Shown here: in pieces, positions 17,519 through 27,749 of the stretch
Numbering within the stretch: position 1 is the first letter of the stretch
Layout of the letters: every line of letters starts with the position of its first letter
Source of the DNA: an uncultured Pelagibacteraceae bacterium
Lineage (GTDB): Bacteria; Pseudomonadota; Alphaproteobacteria; Pelagibacterales; Pelagibacteraceae
DNA: 33,361 bases
Assembly: GCA_902629285.1 (NCBI GenBank)
Contig: CACOQN010000015.1
Span: 1 to 33,361 of the forward strand
Direction: 5' to 3'
The notes under the pieces: model-generated
Seen by the model: only the letters and a program-made list of their open reading frames with translations
Told to the model about the DNA's origin: nothing
The model's database searches: none
Position numbers and translations under genes: made by a program

Positions 17519-18025
17519 ATGTTAAAATTAAGATTATCAAGAGGTGGAACTAAAAAACGTCCTGTTTATAAGGTTGTTGTTGCCGACAGTCGTTTTGCAA
17601 GAGATGGAAGATTTATAGAAAAGGTTGGTTTCTTTAACCCTCTATTACCTAAAGAGAAAAAAGAAAGAGTAGGCCTAGAAGCCGAGAGAATTAAATATTG
17701 GCTTGGTCAAGGAGCTCAACCAACAACTAGAGTAGCAAGAATTTTAGGTGAGAACGAACTAATGCCTATGCCTGCAAATGGAAATAATCCAAATAAAGCA
17801 GTGCCAAAAAAAGAGAGAAACAAAAAAGAAGAGGATAATAAAGAAGCTCCTAAGGAAGAAGCTCCAAAAGCAGAAGCAGCTCCAGCAGCAGAAGCTCCTA
17901 AGGAAGAAGCTCCTAAGGAAGAAGCTCCAAAAGCAGAAGCTCCTAAGGAAGAAGCTCCAAAAGCAGAAGCAGCACCAGCGGCAGAAGCTCCTAAGGAAGA
18001 AGCTCCAGTAGAGGAAAAAAAATAA
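17519..18025 (+). CDS. rpsP: 30S ribosomal protein bS16 with repetitive C-terminal tail
   Basis: The first 85 or so residues are a normal bS16 ([19 protein letters not shown], then the WLGQGAQPT segment). The protein is 168 residues long, about twice the usual size. The extra part turns acidic and low-complexity from about residue 92, with units such as [12 protein letters not shown] from 109 to 163, and ends in EEKK. The tail is encoded by an in-frame DNA repeat (see the repeat entry). A strong ribosome binding site (aggag) precedes the ATG, 13 bases after ffh. The tail is probably disordered and exposed on the ribosome surface. The following trmD gene starts after 14 bases. Confidence 0.95.
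   Translation: MLKLRLSRGGTKKRPVYKVVVADSRFARDGRFIEKVGFFNPLLPKEKKERVGLEAERIKYWLGQGAQPTTRVARILGENELMPMPANGNNPNKAVPKKERNKKEEDNKEAPKEEAPKAEAAPAAEAPKEEAPKEEAPKAEAPKEEAPKAEAAPAAEAPKEEAPVEEKK
17843..18006 (+). repeat. in-frame tandem repeat encoding the bS16 tail
   Basis: The 15-mer GAAGCTCCTAAGGAA occurs five times without change, at 17843, 17891, 17906, 17936 and 17984. A larger copy is visible too: 17843-17913 and 17936-18006 match over 71 bases, offset by 93, with only a few substitutions. All offsets are multiples of three, so the reading frame is kept. Such an array can gain or lose units by slippage or recombination, so its length may differ between strains. Confidence 0.9.
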
Positions 18026-18039
18026 TTTAAAGTTTATTT

Positions 18040-18726
18040 ATGTGGCAAGCTCAAGTGTTTACACTTTATCCAGAAGTTTTTCCTGGTCCTTTATCTAAAG
18101 GGCTTTATGGAAAAGCTATATCAAATAATTTATGGAAACTAAAAGTTGTAAACATAAGAGATGCAGCTGATGACAAACATAAAACAGTAGATGATACACC
18201 TTATGGAGGTGGCTCTGGGATGTTGTTAAAAGCTGATGTTCTTGCAAAGTCCTTAGACGAAAATAAAAATGAGAATGAGAGAATCTTATACTTGTCACCA
18301 AAAGGAAAAAAGTTTGATCAAAATTTGGCAAAAGAGCTAGCTAATGAAAAATCATTGTCAATAATTTGTGGTCATTTTGAAGGTGTAGATGAGAGAATAC
18401 TTTCAACAAGAAAGATTGAGGAGATTAGTATTGGAGATTATATTTTGTCAGGTGGAGAGTCGGCAGCGTATGTAGTGATAGATAGCATTTTAAGATTACT
18501 GCCAGGTGTATTAGGAAATGAAAACTCTAAATTAGATGAAACCTTTGAAAATGGTCTTCTAGAGTACCCTCAATATACAAAACCACAAATTTGGGAGGAA
18601 AAAGCCGTACCAGACGTACTATTATCAGGGGATCATAATAAAATTAAACACTGGCGTTTATCTCAATCTGAGGCTATAACACGCGACCGAAGACCAGATT
18701 TATGGGAAAAATATAAGAAAAACTAA
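18040..18726 (+). CDS. trmD: tRNA (guanine-N1)-methyltransferase
   Basis: SPOUT-class enzyme that makes m1G37 in tRNAs next to the anticodon, preventing +1 frameshifts. It has 228 residues, with the family N-terminus ([12 protein letters not shown]) and the trefoil-knot motifs YLSPKG (84-89), [11 protein letters not shown] (110-120) and [10 protein letters not shown] (131-140). The usual companion gene rimM is absent between rpsP and trmD. rplS follows at 18743, 16 bases after the stop. Confidence 0.96.
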   Translation: MWQAQVFTLYPEVFPGPLSKGLYGKAISNNLWKLKVVNIRDAADDKHKTVDDTPYGGGSGMLLKADVLAKSLDENKNENERILYLSPKGKKFDQNLAKELANEKSLSIICGHFEGVDERILSTRKIEEISIGDYILSGGESAAYVVIDSILRLLPGVLGNENSKLDETFENGLLEYPQYTKPQIWEEKAVPDVLLSGDHNKIKHWRLSQSEAITRDRRPDLWEKYKKN

Positions 18727-18742
18727 CTTGATACACATTAAT

Positions 18743-19315
18743 ATGAAAACAATTGAAGAAATAAATCAGCACAACGTTAAGAAAATACTTTCAGAGAAAA
18801 AAATTCCTGAATTTTATCCTGGAGATGTTGTTAAAGTTGGTGTGAGAATTACTGAGGGTAAAAAAGAGAGAATTCAATATTTTGAAGGGGTTTGTATTGC
18901 AAAAAAGAGTAGAGATTTAAATTCATCTTTTACTGTTAGAAAAATCTCTTTTGGGGAAGGTGTTGAGAGAACTTTTCCTTTATTTGGAACATTAATTGAC
19001 TCAATCAAAGTTATCAGATCTGGTAAAGTAAGAAGAGCTAAACTATATTATTTAAGAGACAGAACAGGTAAATCAGCAAGGATTGCTGAAAAAATTAGAA
19101 AAAAAATTGGTATTGATATCGATGTAAAACCTGAAACAGTTACAGAGGAAAATGTAGTCCCAATAGCAGAAACTCTAAATGAAGAGACAGCTTCAGCAGA
19201 AGAAGCTTCTAAAGCAGAAGAAGCTCCTAAGGCAGAGGCAGCACCAGCAATACAGGCTACTAAAGAAGAAGCTCCTAAAGAAGAAAAGTCAGAGGGTGCT
19301 TCAGAGAAAAAATAA
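18743..19315 (+). CDS. rplS: 50S ribosomal protein bL19 with acidic low-complexity tail
   Basis: Residues 1 to about 115 are a standard bL19 ([13 protein letters not shown], the FEGVCIAKK loop, then [13 protein letters not shown]). The protein has 190 residues against about 115-125 normally. The extra tail, from about residue 125, is rich in Ala, Glu and Lys ([19 protein letters not shown]) and resembles the tail of bS16 in both protein and DNA. The ATG at 18743 is preferred to a TTG at 18728, because it starts directly at the conserved N-terminus. leuC starts ten bases after the stop. Confidence 0.95.
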   Translation: MKTIEEINQHNVKKILSEKKIPEFYPGDVVKVGVRITEGKKERIQYFEGVCIAKKSRDLNSSFTVRKISFGEGVERTFPLFGTLIDSIKVIRSGKVRRAKLYYLRDRTGKSARIAEKIRKKIGIDIDVKPETVTEENVVPIAETLNEETASAEEASKAEEAPKAEAAPAIQATKEEAPKEEKSEGASEKK

Positions 19316-19325
19316 TATTTTTTCA

Positions 19326-20729
19326 ATGGCCACAACACTTTACGATAAAATTTGGAAAGATCACTTAGTAGATCAACAAGAAGATGGTACAGCATTATTG
19401 TTTGTTGATAGACACTTAGTGCATGAGGTAACCAGTCCTCAAGCTTTTGAAGGTTTAAGAAATTCAAATAGAAAAGTAAGGCACCCAAAATTGACTTTAG
19501 CTGTTGCAGATCACAATGTTCCAACTACAGATAGAACAAAAGGAATTTCTGATACTGATTCAAAAATACAGGTAGAAACTTTAGAGGCGAATTGTAAAGA
19601 GTTTGGAGTTCAACTTTTTAGTATGAATGATAAAAGACAAGGTATTGTTCATGTAACAGGTCCAGAACAAGGTTTCACGCAACCAGGAACAGTTATTGTT
19701 TGTGGAGATAGTCATACCGCTACACATGGTGCCTTTGGAGCGTTGGCTTTTGGAATAGGAACTTCAGAAGTTGAGCATGTATTGGCTACACAAACATTAG
19801 TTCAGAAAAAAGCTAAAAATTTTAGAATTAATGTAAATGGAAAATTACCATTGGGTGTAACTTCAAAAGATGTCATTCTTCAAATTATCGGTAAAATAGG
19901 AACAGCAGGTGGAACAGGATGTGTTTTGGAATATGCTGGAGATCTTATAGAGTCTTTAAGTGTAGAACAACGTATGACTATTTGCAATATGACAATAGAA
20001 GGTGGTGCAAGAGCTGGATTGATTGCACCTGATGAAAAAATATTTCAGTATCTAAAAGACAGACCTATGTCTCCTAAGGGTGAAAATTGGAATAAAGCAA
20101 TAGAATATTGGAGTAGTTTAAAAACTGATCCTAGTGCAAGTTTTGATAAAGAGATGAATTTACAAGCTGATGAAATTGTACCAATGATTACTTGGGGAAC
20201 ATCACCACAGGACGTAATAACTATTGATGGAAATATTCCAAATCCAAAAAACGAAAAAGATGAAGACAAAAAAAATTCTTTAGAAAGAGCATTAGATTAT
20301 ATGGGTTTAAAACCAGATATGGCAGCTACGGATATTAAGATTGATAAGGTTTTTATTGGCAGTTGTACAAATGGCAGAATTGAGGACTTAAGAGAAGCAG
20401 CTCAAATATTAAAAGATAAAAAAATAGCTTCACATGTTCATGCAATGGTTGTTCCAGGGTCAGGATTAGTTAAAGAACAGGCAGAGCAAGAGGGATTAGA
20501 TAAAATCTTTTTAAATTCAGGGTTTGAATGGAGAGAGCCTGGATGCTCAATGTGTTTAGCAATGAATGCAGATAAATTAAAACCAGAAGAAAGATGTGCC
20601 TCTACATCTAATAGAAATTTTGAAGGTAGACAAGGTAGAGGGGGAAGAACACATTTGGTTAGCCCAGGTATGGCAGCAGCAGCAGCTATTTCTGGAAATC
20701 TAGACGATGTAAGAAAATACCAAAATTAG
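19326..20729 (+). CDS. leuC: 3-isopropylmalate dehydratase large subunit
   Basis: Aconitase-family [4Fe-4S] enzyme that, with LeuD, isomerises 2- to 3-isopropylmalate in leucine synthesis. It has 467 residues, and the three cluster cysteines are C347 (GSCTNG), C407 and C410 (PGCSMC), the same numbering as in E. coli LeuC. The ATG at 19326 ([10 protein letters not shown]) is chosen; the open frame continues upstream through the rplS tail, but that part is an out-of-frame reading of the tail repeat. leuD starts at the next base after its stop, so the two subunits are surely coupled. Confidence 0.97.
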   Translation: MATTLYDKIWKDHLVDQQEDGTALLFVDRHLVHEVTSPQAFEGLRNSNRKVRHPKLTLAVADHNVPTTDRTKGISDTDSKIQVETLEANCKEFGVQLFSMNDKRQGIVHVTGPEQGFTQPGTVIVCGDSHTATHGAFGALAFGIGTSEVEHVLATQTLVQKKAKNFRINVNGKLPLGVTSKDVILQIIGKIGTAGGTGCVLEYAGDLIESLSVEQRMTICNMTIEGGARAGLIAPDEKIFQYLKDRPMSPKGENWNKAIEYWSSLKTDPSASFDKEMNLQADEIVPMITWGTSPQDVITIDGNIPNPKNEKDEDKKNSLERALDYMGLKPDMAATDIKIDKVFIGSCTNGRIEDLREAAQILKDKKIASHVHAMVVPGSGLVKEQAEQEGLDKIFLNSGFEWREPGCSMCLAMNADKLKPEERCASTSNRNFEGRQGRGGRTHLVSPGMAAAAAISGNLDDVRKYQN

Positions 20730-21335
20730 ATGAGAAAATTTAATACACTAAAAAGTATTCCTGCATATTTACCAATTGTGAATATTGATACGGATATGAT
20801 TATTCCAAAACAATTTTTAAAAACAATTAAAAGAACTGGTCTTGGAAAAAATTTATTTTTTGAAATGAGATATGATGAAAACGGAAATATAATTAATGAC
20901 TTTGTTTTAAATAAAGATCCATATAATAATTCTAAAATTTTAATTGCTGGTAACAACTTTGGCTGTGGCTCCTCTAGAGAGCATGCACCATGGGCTTTGC
21001 TAGATTTTGGCATCACTTGTGTGATTAGTTCCAGCTATGCAGATATTTTCTATAATAATTGTTTTAAAAATGGAATATTACCAATAATTCTAGAAGATGA
21101 AAAAATAAAAGAATTGTCTGAATATGCTAAGAGGAAAGAAGAAATTTCAATAAATTTGAGTGAAGAAAAAATTTTATATGGAAATAATGAAATTAATTTT
21201 AAGATTGATCCCTTTAAAAAAAAATGTCTACTAGAAGGTTTAGATGATATTGCCTTGTCATTAAAAAAATCTGAAAAAATAGAACAATTTGAAAATAAAT
21301 TAAAAGACCATAAACCATGGATAATGAATGATTAA
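20730..21335 (+). CDS. leuD: 3-isopropylmalate dehydratase small subunit
   Basis: The swivel-domain partner of LeuC, 201 residues, normal for the family. It has the conserved segment [15 protein letters not shown] at 74-88 and the N-terminal [15 protein letters not shown]. It abuts leuC with no gap and overlaps leuB by eight bases, giving a compact leuCDB order. No leuA lies in the window. Confidence 0.96.
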   Translation: MRKFNTLKSIPAYLPIVNIDTDMIIPKQFLKTIKRTGLGKNLFFEMRYDENGNIINDFVLNKDPYNNSKILIAGNNFGCGSSREHAPWALLDFGITCVISSSYADIFYNNCFKNGILPIILEDEKIKELSEYAKRKEEISINLSEEKILYGNNEINFKIDPFKKKCLLEGLDDIALSLKKSEKIEQFENKLKDHKPWIMND

Positions 21336-22434
21336 AGTAAAAAAAAGAAAAATACTTTTACTACCTGGTGATGGTATTGGTCCAGAAGTAATAAGTGAAG
21401 TTAAAAAAATAATAACTTGGTTTAATGATAAAAAATCTTTAGATTTTGAGATTGATCAAGAACTTATAGGTGGATGTTCTTATGATAAGCATGGTACTCC
21501 AATTACTGATGAAGTTTTTTATAAAGCTTTAGAGAGTGAAGTAATTATGTTAGGAGCAGTTGGTGGTCCAACTTGGGATAGTTTAGAATTTTCAAAAAAA
21601 CCTGAAAGAGCACTATTAAAGCTTAGAAAGGAATTAAAATTATTTGCAAATTTAAGACCTGCTATTTGTTTTGAGCAATTGGTTGATGCTTCAACTTTAA
21701 AGCCAGAAATAGTCTCGGGTTTGGACATCATGATAGTACGGGAGCTTACTGGCGGTATATATTTTGGTGAGCCAAGAGGAATTAAGCCAATAGAAAATGG
21801 TGAAAGAAAAGGAATAAATACTCACACATATACCACTAGTGAAATTAAAAGGGTGGCAAGAGTAGCTTTTGATTTAGCAAGGAAAAGATCTAATAAAGTT
21901 ACATCAAGCGAAAAATCAAATGTGATGGAGGCTGGACAGTTATGGAAAGAAGAGGTTCAAGAATTACATAATAAAGAATATAAAGATGTAGAACTGAGTC
22001 ATATGCTGGCGGACAACTGTGCTATGCAACTTTTAAGAAACCCAAAACAATTTGATGTAATTGTAACTGATAATTTATTCGGAGATATGTTATCTGACCA
22101 AGCTTCTATGTTAACTGGATCTTTAGGCCTACTGCCTTCTGCATCTTTAGGTGCAAAAAATAAAGATGGTGAGATGAGAGCAATGTATGAGCCTATTCAT
22201 GGGTCTGCTCCAGACATTGCTGGAAAAGGTATTGCAAATCCTATCGCTTCTATTTTAAGCTTTGCAATGGCATTAAGATATTCATTAGATCTTGATAAAG
22301 AAGCAGATATTTTAGAAAAAGCAGTCCAAGACGTTCTAAACGATGGTTTAAGAACCAAAGATATAATGTCAGATAGTATGAAAGAAATATCAACTTCAGC
22401 AATGGGCGATGCGATAATTTCAAAATTGCAATAA
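21328..22434 (+). CDS. leuB: 3-isopropylmalate dehydrogenase
   Basis: NAD-dependent decarboxylating dehydrogenase producing 2-oxoisocaproate, the penultimate leucine-synthesis step. It has 368 residues, with [11 protein letters not shown] near the start, the substrate arginines in the [13 protein letters not shown] and [12 protein letters not shown] segments, NVMEAGQLW, and the metal-binding [11 protein letters not shown] at 248-258. It starts inside leuD. After its stop there are 26 bases to the dmdC-like gene, with no hairpin, so read-through into the DMSP genes is possible. Confidence 0.96.
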   Translation: MIKVKKRKILLLPGDGIGPEVISEVKKIITWFNDKKSLDFEIDQELIGGCSYDKHGTPITDEVFYKALESEVIMLGAVGGPTWDSLEFSKKPERALLKLRKELKLFANLRPAICFEQLVDASTLKPEIVSGLDIMIVRELTGGIYFGEPRGIKPIENGERKGINTHTYTTSEIKRVARVAFDLARKRSNKVTSSEKSNVMEAGQLWKEEVQELHNKEYKDVELSHMLADNCAMQLLRNPKQFDVIVTDNLFGDMLSDQASMLTGSLGLLPSASLGAKNKDGEMRAMYEPIHGSAPDIAGKGIANPIASILSFAMALRYSLDLDKEADILEKAVQDVLNDGLRTKDIMSDSMKEISTSAMGDAIISKLQ

Positions 22435-22460
22435 AAAAGGAATTATTCTAAGGTTTAAAA

Positions 22461-24224
22461 ATGCCAAGTTATACAGCTCCAGTAAAAGATATGATGTTCC
22501 TCTTTGAAAAATTAAGAGATAATAAAAATTATAACGAGCTTAAGAAGTATAGTGAAGTAACCCCAGACTTAGTAAAAGATATTTTAGAGGAAGCAGCTAA
22601 GATAAATCAAAATTTAATTTTACCACTCGCTAAAGCAGGAGATGAAAATCCAGCTGTTTTAGAAAATGGTATTGTTAGAACTCCTCCAGGATATAAAGAA
22701 GCGTACCAGAAGTATATTGAGGATGGCTGGACGTCGTTGTCTTGTGATCCCAAATATGGAGGCCAAGGAATGCCAAAAACTGTAAGTGCGTTCTTTGATG
22801 AAATGTTATCTTCTGCAAGTCTATCATTTAAATTATATAGTGAATTAAGTATTGGTGCTTACAATTGTATAAATCACCATGCATCAAATGAAATAAAAGA
22901 TAAATATTTACCAAAAATTGTGGAAGGTAAATGGAGTGGTACAATGTGCTTAACAGAGCCAGTTTGTGGTACAGATTTGGGTTTATTAAAAACTAAAGCG
23001 ATAAAACAGCAAGATGAAACGTATAAGATTAGTGGTCAAAAAATTTTTATAACTTCGGGTGACCACGATTTAACTGAAAATATTATTCATTTAGTTTTAG
23101 CAAGATCTACAGACTCTCCTTCTGGTACCAAGGGTATTAGTTTATTTCTAGTTCCAAAATATATTGTAAATGAAGACGGTAGTGTTGGTCCTAGAAATGG
23201 TATTTCAACTGGATCTATTGAAAGCAAAATGGGCATTAAAGGTTCAGCTACATGTGTGTTAAATTTTGATGATGCAACTGGTTATATGATTGGCTCTAAA
23301 GACAAAGGTCTTAGTGCTATGTTTACTATGATGAATTTAGAAAGAATAGTTGTTGGTATTCAAGGTTTAGGAATTTCTGAAATTGCTTATCAAAATTCTC
23401 TTGCTTACGCAAAGGAAAGAAAGCAAGGAAAAACAAATAATTCTAAATCTTCAAATGGAGCCGATTTTATTATTGAACATGCAGATATTAGAAGATCTTT
23501 ACTGAATATGAAATCAATAATTGAAGGTGAAAGAGCTTTATGTTTTTGGTTATCTCAACAAACAGAGGTAAGTCTTTATCATCCAGATGAAAAAATAAAA
23601 CGTGATGCTTCAGATTACGTTTCATTAATGACACCTGTAGTTAAATCATTATTTACTGATTTAGCGATGGAAATTACAAGTGATGCGATGCAAATACATG
23701 GTGGATATGGTTATACAAAGGATCAAGGCATAGAACAATTGTATCGAGATAATCGTATTACTCCTATTTATGAAGGAACAAATTCAGTGCAAGCTTCAGA
23801 TTTAGTATTTAGAAAATTGTTTAATAAAAATGGTGATATTATTAATAAGTTTTTAGAAATGGTTAAGTCAGAATGTGATTCTAAAAATGGAAAAGTAAAA
23901 ACATTTTCCAAAGAATTAAATTATTATCTAGATATATTGTCTAAGTTTACAGACTGGATAGGAGATAAAAATAAAATTGAAAAAGATGATGTGAGTGCTG
24001 CCGCAAATGACTATTTAAAAAGTTTAGGTTACATCTCAATTGCTTACGCTTGGATTAAAATTTTGGATGTAAGTTTCAATGATTTTGATACAAACGCAGA
24101 GTTTTATAGTGATAAGATAAATACCGCTAAATTTTATTTTGATAAAGTTCTACCTCGAGCTGAGTATCACTACAAATCTGCAATTTCTGGAAGTTCAAAC
24201 ATTATGAATTTTAAATTTAACTAG
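22461..24224 (+). CDS. dmdC: 3-methylmercaptopropionyl-CoA dehydrogenase (acyl-CoA dehydrogenase family)
   Basis: FAD enzyme predicted to oxidise methylmercaptopropionyl-CoA to methylthioacryloyl-CoA, the third step of DMSP demethylation. It has 587 residues, like the long acyl-CoA dehydrogenases of the DmdC group and unlike the roughly 380-residue short forms. Seen: a DmdC-type N-terminus (MPSYTAPVKDMMFLFE), MCLTEPVCGTDLG, QKIFITSGDHD, the IHGGYGYTKD block, and the likely catalytic base E438 in IYEGTNSVQ. The specific name rests on the neighbours dmdB and dmdA, because DmdC and fatty-acid paralogues look alike. dmdB starts two bases after the stop. Confidence 0.85.
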   Translation: MPSYTAPVKDMMFLFEKLRDNKNYNELKKYSEVTPDLVKDILEEAAKINQNLILPLAKAGDENPAVLENGIVRTPPGYKEAYQKYIEDGWTSLSCDPKYGGQGMPKTVSAFFDEMLSSASLSFKLYSELSIGAYNCINHHASNEIKDKYLPKIVEGKWSGTMCLTEPVCGTDLGLLKTKAIKQQDETYKISGQKIFITSGDHDLTENIIHLVLARSTDSPSGTKGISLFLVPKYIVNEDGSVGPRNGISTGSIESKMGIKGSATCVLNFDDATGYMIGSKDKGLSAMFTMMNLERIVVGIQGLGISEIAYQNSLAYAKERKQGKTNNSKSSNGADFIIEHADIRRSLLNMKSIIEGERALCFWLSQQTEVSLYHPDEKIKRDASDYVSLMTPVVKSLFTDLAMEITSDAMQIHGGYGYTKDQGIEQLYRDNRITPIYEGTNSVQASDLVFRKLFNKNGDIINKFLEMVKSECDSKNGKVKTFSKELNYYLDILSKFTDWIGDKNKIEKDDVSAAANDYLKSLGYISIAYAWIKILDVSFNDFDTNAEFYSDKINTAKFYFDKVLPRAEYHYKSAISGSSNIMNFKFN

Positions 24225-24226
24225 GA

Positions 24227-25843
24227 ATGAGCCATTACGATACAAATTTAGGTAAAAATAAAGCTAATCACGTACCTCTAACTCCGTTAACATTTTTAAA
24301 AAGAGCAAAAGAAATTTATCCAAATTATGAAGCTTTAATCTATGAGGATAGAAAATACACTTGGGAAGAAGTTTATAAAAGAGTTGTAAAATTTGCTAGC
24401 GCATTATCAAAAATAGGTGTTAAAAAAGGCGATACAGTTTCATTCTTGGCATTTAATACACCAGAAATTTTTGAAGCACATTACTCAGTGCCAATGACGG
24501 GTGCAGTTATTAATACTATAAATATAAGATTAGATGCTAAAACAATTTCTTACATTTTGGATCATAGTGAAGCAAAGGTGCTTGTAGTAGATAGACAATT
24601 ACATGGGGAAGTAAAAAAAGCGTTAAAATCTCTAAACAAGAATATTACTATAATTGATATTAATGACGAATATGCTGATCAGTCTAAATTAGAAAAAATT
24701 GGAGACTTAGAATACGAGAGTTTTTTAAATACAGGCGACGAAAATTTTCAATGGGAAATGCCAGAAGATGAGTGGCAAGCAATATCATTGAGCTATACGT
24801 CAGGAACTACAGGAAATCCAAAGGGAGTAGTATATCATCATAGAGGAGCATATTTAATGTCAACAGGAAGCTCAGTAGCCTGGAATATGCCAAACAGATT
24901 AAATTTTTTGACAGTTGTTCCAATGTTTCATTGCAATGGCTGGTGTTATCCGTGGACAGTTCCAATGCTAAATGGTCGAACAATTTGTTTAAGAAATATA
25001 GATATTAAAAAAATTTTTGAACTAATTGATAAATATCAAATTACACACTTTGGTGGTGCACCAATAGTATTAAATATGATTACCGGAGCACCTGAGAGTG
25101 ATCAAAAAAAATTAAAACAAAAAGTTTATGTACTAACTGCTGGAGCTCCTCCTCCAAGTATAATTTTTAAGAAAATGAAAGCTCTTGGTTTTGAAGTAAT
25201 GCATGTATACGGTTTAACAGAAACCTATGGGCATGTTACTCAGTGTGCTTGGAATGATGAGTGGAATGATTTTGATGAAGAGAAGCAAAATGAAATTAAA
25301 GCAAGACAAGGTGTCAAATATCCAAACACTGAAGGAGTAACTATTTTAGATCCTAAAACAATGAAGGAGGTCCCTAAAGATGGAAAGACAATTGGTGAAA
25401 TCATGATTAGAGGAAATGTGGTAATGAAAGGATATTTTAAAGATAAAGATGCGACTGATAAAGCTATGAAAGATGGATGGTTTCATAGTGGCGATTTAGC
25501 TGTAATGCATCCTGATGGATATATAAAAATTCAGGATAGATCAAAAGATATAATTATTTCTGGAGGAGAAAATATTTCTTCAATTGAAATTGAGAATACT
25601 CTTTCTAAACATCCTTCTGTTTCTATTGCTGCAGTTGTTGCAAAACCTGATGAAAAATGGGGAGAAGTTCCATGCGCATTTATTGAAGCAGTTAAAGATA
25701 AACCAGTTAGCGAAAAAGAATTAATTGATTTTTGTAAAGAGACATTGGCAGGATTTAAAGTTCCAAAAAAAGTTATTTTTTGTGAATTGCCGAAAACTTC
25801 GACAGGAAAAATACAAAAATTTGAATTAAGAAAACAAGTTTAG
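24227..25843 (+). CDS. dmdB: 3-methylmercaptopropionyl-CoA ligase (AMP-forming)
   Basis: Adenylate-forming acyl-CoA synthetase predicted to activate methylmercaptopropionate, the second step of DMSP demethylation. It has 538 residues. The ATP loop YTSGTTGNPKG is at 190-200; other motifs are GLTETYGHV, GWFHSGDLA, DRSKDIIISGGENIS, and the C-terminal lysine K528 in STGKIQK. The sequence belongs to the medium-chain/MMPA-CoA ligase group, where specificity is hard to read, so the assignment relies on its place between dmdC and dmdA. Confidence 0.85.
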   Translation: MSHYDTNLGKNKANHVPLTPLTFLKRAKEIYPNYEALIYEDRKYTWEEVYKRVVKFASALSKIGVKKGDTVSFLAFNTPEIFEAHYSVPMTGAVINTINIRLDAKTISYILDHSEAKVLVVDRQLHGEVKKALKSLNKNITIIDINDEYADQSKLEKIGDLEYESFLNTGDENFQWEMPEDEWQAISLSYTSGTTGNPKGVVYHHRGAYLMSTGSSVAWNMPNRLNFLTVVPMFHCNGWCYPWTVPMLNGRTICLRNIDIKKIFELIDKYQITHFGGAPIVLNMITGAPESDQKKLKQKVYVLTAGAPPPSIIFKKMKALGFEVMHVYGLTETYGHVTQCAWNDEWNDFDEEKQNEIKARQGVKYPNTEGVTILDPKTMKEVPKDGKTIGEIMIRGNVVMKGYFKDKDATDKAMKDGWFHSGDLAVMHPDGYIKIQDRSKDIIISGGENISSIEIENTLSKHPSVSIAAVVAKPDEKWGEVPCAFIEAVKDKPVSEKELIDFCKETLAGFKVPKKVIFCELPKTSTGKIQKFELRKQV

Positions 25844-25849
25844 GTAATT

Positions 25850-26626
25850 TTGATTTTTCAGATTGAAAATAAAAACATCCATGTTTCAGATGCTGGACAG
25901 GGAATAGACTTAGGTAAAGAAACTATTGTATTTCTTCATGGAAGTGGTCTTTCCCACATTGTGTGGTCTTTAACAGAACAATTTTTTTCTAATAAAAATT
26001 TTAATGTTTTATCTGTAGATTTACCGGGCCATGGAAATTCTGATGGTCCTTGTCTTGATACAATTGAAAAAATTGCTGATTGGTTAGAACAAGTATTTAT
26101 TTCATTAAATTTAGAAAAATTGACTTTAGTTGGACATTCTCAGGGATGCTTGGAGATACTTGAGTACGCATCAAAATATAAAAATAGATTGGAAAAAATA
26201 GTTTTCATTGGTGGTTCAAATAAAATGCCAGTTCATTCAGATTTAATTGCTTTAGCAAAAAATGGAGATTCTGATGCAGTTAAATTAATGATGAAGTGGG
26301 GATATGAAGGATCAAAAAAATTCATTGGAGGTAATCCTGTAGAAAAAATTATTCAGTCTCCAAGAGATATTAGAGAAATATTGGCAGTCGACCTTGTTGC
26401 TTGTAACAATTATAAAAATGGAACTGACGCGGCAAAATCAATAGAATGCCCATCTTTATTTATTTTTGGATCTTTAGATAAAATGGTAGATTTAGAGGCA
26501 GGTAAAAAATTTTCTAAATTAGTCAAAAACCCAACAGTACATATAATTGAAGGATGTGGTCATATGATTATGATTGAAAAAGCATTTGAAATGAGAGACA
26601 AGGTCTTAGAATTTTTAAATAAATGA
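25850..26626 (+). CDS. alpha/beta hydrolase inside the DMSP demethylation cluster
   Basis: Soluble hydrolase of 258 residues with a full catalytic set: oxyanion motif HGSG at 30-33, nucleophile S97 in GHSQG, acid D210 and histidine H238 in GCGHMI. It starts at a TTG six bases after the dmdB stop; no ATG gives a full-length fold. Its stop overlaps the dmdA ATG. Its place between dmdB and dmdA suggests a role in DMSP breakdown. Examples would be a thioesterase releasing CoA from a pathway intermediate, or removal of a side product. This is inference; the family does not reveal the substrate. Confidence 0.8.
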   Translation: MIFQIENKNIHVSDAGQGIDLGKETIVFLHGSGLSHIVWSLTEQFFSNKNFNVLSVDLPGHGNSDGPCLDTIEKIADWLEQVFISLNLEKLTLVGHSQGCLEILEYASKYKNRLEKIVFIGGSNKMPVHSDLIALAKNGDSDAVKLMMKWGYEGSKKFIGGNPVEKIIQSPRDIREILAVDLVACNNYKNGTDAAKSIECPSLFIFGSLDKMVDLEAGKKFSKLVKNPTVHIIEGCGHMIMIEKAFEMRDKVLEFLNK

Positions 26627-27732
26627 AAACTTTTTCAATAGCAAAATCAAGAAGACTTAGAGATACTCCTTATACTTCAAGAATAGAAAAACAGGGTGTT
26701 ACAGCTTACACCATATATAATCATATGCTACTCCCTGCTGCATTTGGCACACTGGAAGACTCTTACCATCATCTAAAAGAGCATGTACAGGTATGGGATG
26801 TTGCCGCAGAAAGACAGGTAGAAATTTCTGGAAAAGATTCTGCAAAGTTAGTTCAATTAATGACCTGTAGAGATTTATCAAAATCAAAAGATGGAAGATG
26901 TTATTATTGTCCGATAATTGACGATAATGGAGGGCTTATTAATGATCCAGTAGTTTTGAGGTTAAACAAAAACAAATGGTGGGTTTCACTTGCTGACTCG
27001 GATGTAATATTATTTGCTAAAGGATTAGCAATAGGAAATAAATTTGATGTTAAAATTGTTGAACCCGATGTTGATATAATGGCAGTACAAGGTCCAAAGT
27101 CATTTAATCTGATGGAAAAAGTTTTTGGAGATAAGATCGTAAATTTAAAATTTTTTGGTTTTGATTATTTTGAATTTGGCGGTGATAAACATTTAATTGC
27201 AAGATCTGGATGGTCTAAACAAGGTGGTTATGAAATTTATGTTGAACATAATGACTCAGGATTAAAATTATATGATCATCTTTTTGAAACTGGAAAAGAC
27301 TTTTATATTAAACCAGGATGTCCTAATTTAATTGAAAGAATTGAAAGCGGATTACTTTCATATGGAAACGATATGGATAATGGAGATAATCCATATGAGT
27401 GTGGATTTGATAAATACATTAATATAGATAGTGATGTTGATTTTTTAGGAAAAGAAAAACTAAAACAAATTAAATCAGATGGAATTAAAAAAAAACTAAT
27501 GGGAGTAAAGTTTGATACAGATAAAATTAGTCTTACAAGTTCATTAGATCTAACTGATCAAAATAATAAAATAATTGGAGAATTGAGATCAGCCTGCTAT
27601 TCCCCACATTTTAAAAAAGTTATAGGTATCGCAATGATGAAAAAAGACTACTGGAATATGGATCAAGATGTAAAAGCTAAGATAAATGGACAAAATTGCA
27701 CCGGTAAAGTTTGCGATTTACCTTTTATTTAG
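26623..27732 (+). CDS. dmdA: dimethylsulfoniopropionate demethylase
   Basis: Tetrahydrofolate-dependent enzyme that moves a methyl group from DMSP to tetrahydrofolate, giving methylmercaptopropionate and 5-methyl-THF. The 369 residues and the sequence match the SAR11 DmdA type: N-terminus [20 protein letters not shown], then the [13 protein letters not shown] segment and [11 protein letters not shown]. The fold is that of glycine-cleavage T protein. It differs from GcvT by its distinctive N-terminus, by the lack of gcvH and gcvP neighbours, and by its dmdB/dmdC context. It starts within the hydrolase stop codon (ATGA). Confidence 0.95.
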   Translation: MKTFSIAKSRRLRDTPYTSRIEKQGVTAYTIYNHMLLPAAFGTLEDSYHHLKEHVQVWDVAAERQVEISGKDSAKLVQLMTCRDLSKSKDGRCYYCPIIDDNGGLINDPVVLRLNKNKWWVSLADSDVILFAKGLAIGNKFDVKIVEPDVDIMAVQGPKSFNLMEKVFGDKIVNLKFFGFDYFEFGGDKHLIARSGWSKQGGYEIYVEHNDSGLKLYDHLFETGKDFYIKPGCPNLIERIESGLLSYGNDMDNGDNPYECGFDKYINIDSDVDFLGKEKLKQIKSDGIKKKLMGVKFDTDKISLTSSLDLTDQNNKIIGELRSACYSPHFKKVIGIAMMKKDYWNMDQDVKAKINGQNCTGKVCDLPFI

Positions 27733-27749
27733 TATAAAAGCTCTTAAAC

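Noticed and set aside
17843..18006. CRISPR-like array
   Set aside because: Repeats are 15 bases, in frame, directly adjacent or with variable coding spacing, and encode EAPKE units of bS16.
19179..19325. Long N-terminal extension of LeuC overlapping the rplS tail
   Set aside because: It is an out-of-frame reading of the rplS tail repeat, rich in Lys, Gln and Leu; the ATG at 19326 gives a protein with E. coli LeuC cysteine numbering.
19048..19524. 158-residue open frame on the minus strand across rplS and leuC
   Set aside because: It lies opposite two well-supported conserved genes and mirrors the tail repeat, with no family similarity.
26623..27732. Glycine cleavage T protein (gcvT)
   Set aside because: The fold is shared, but the sequence carries the SAR11 DmdA N-terminus, sits with dmdB and dmdC, and no gcvH or gcvP is near.
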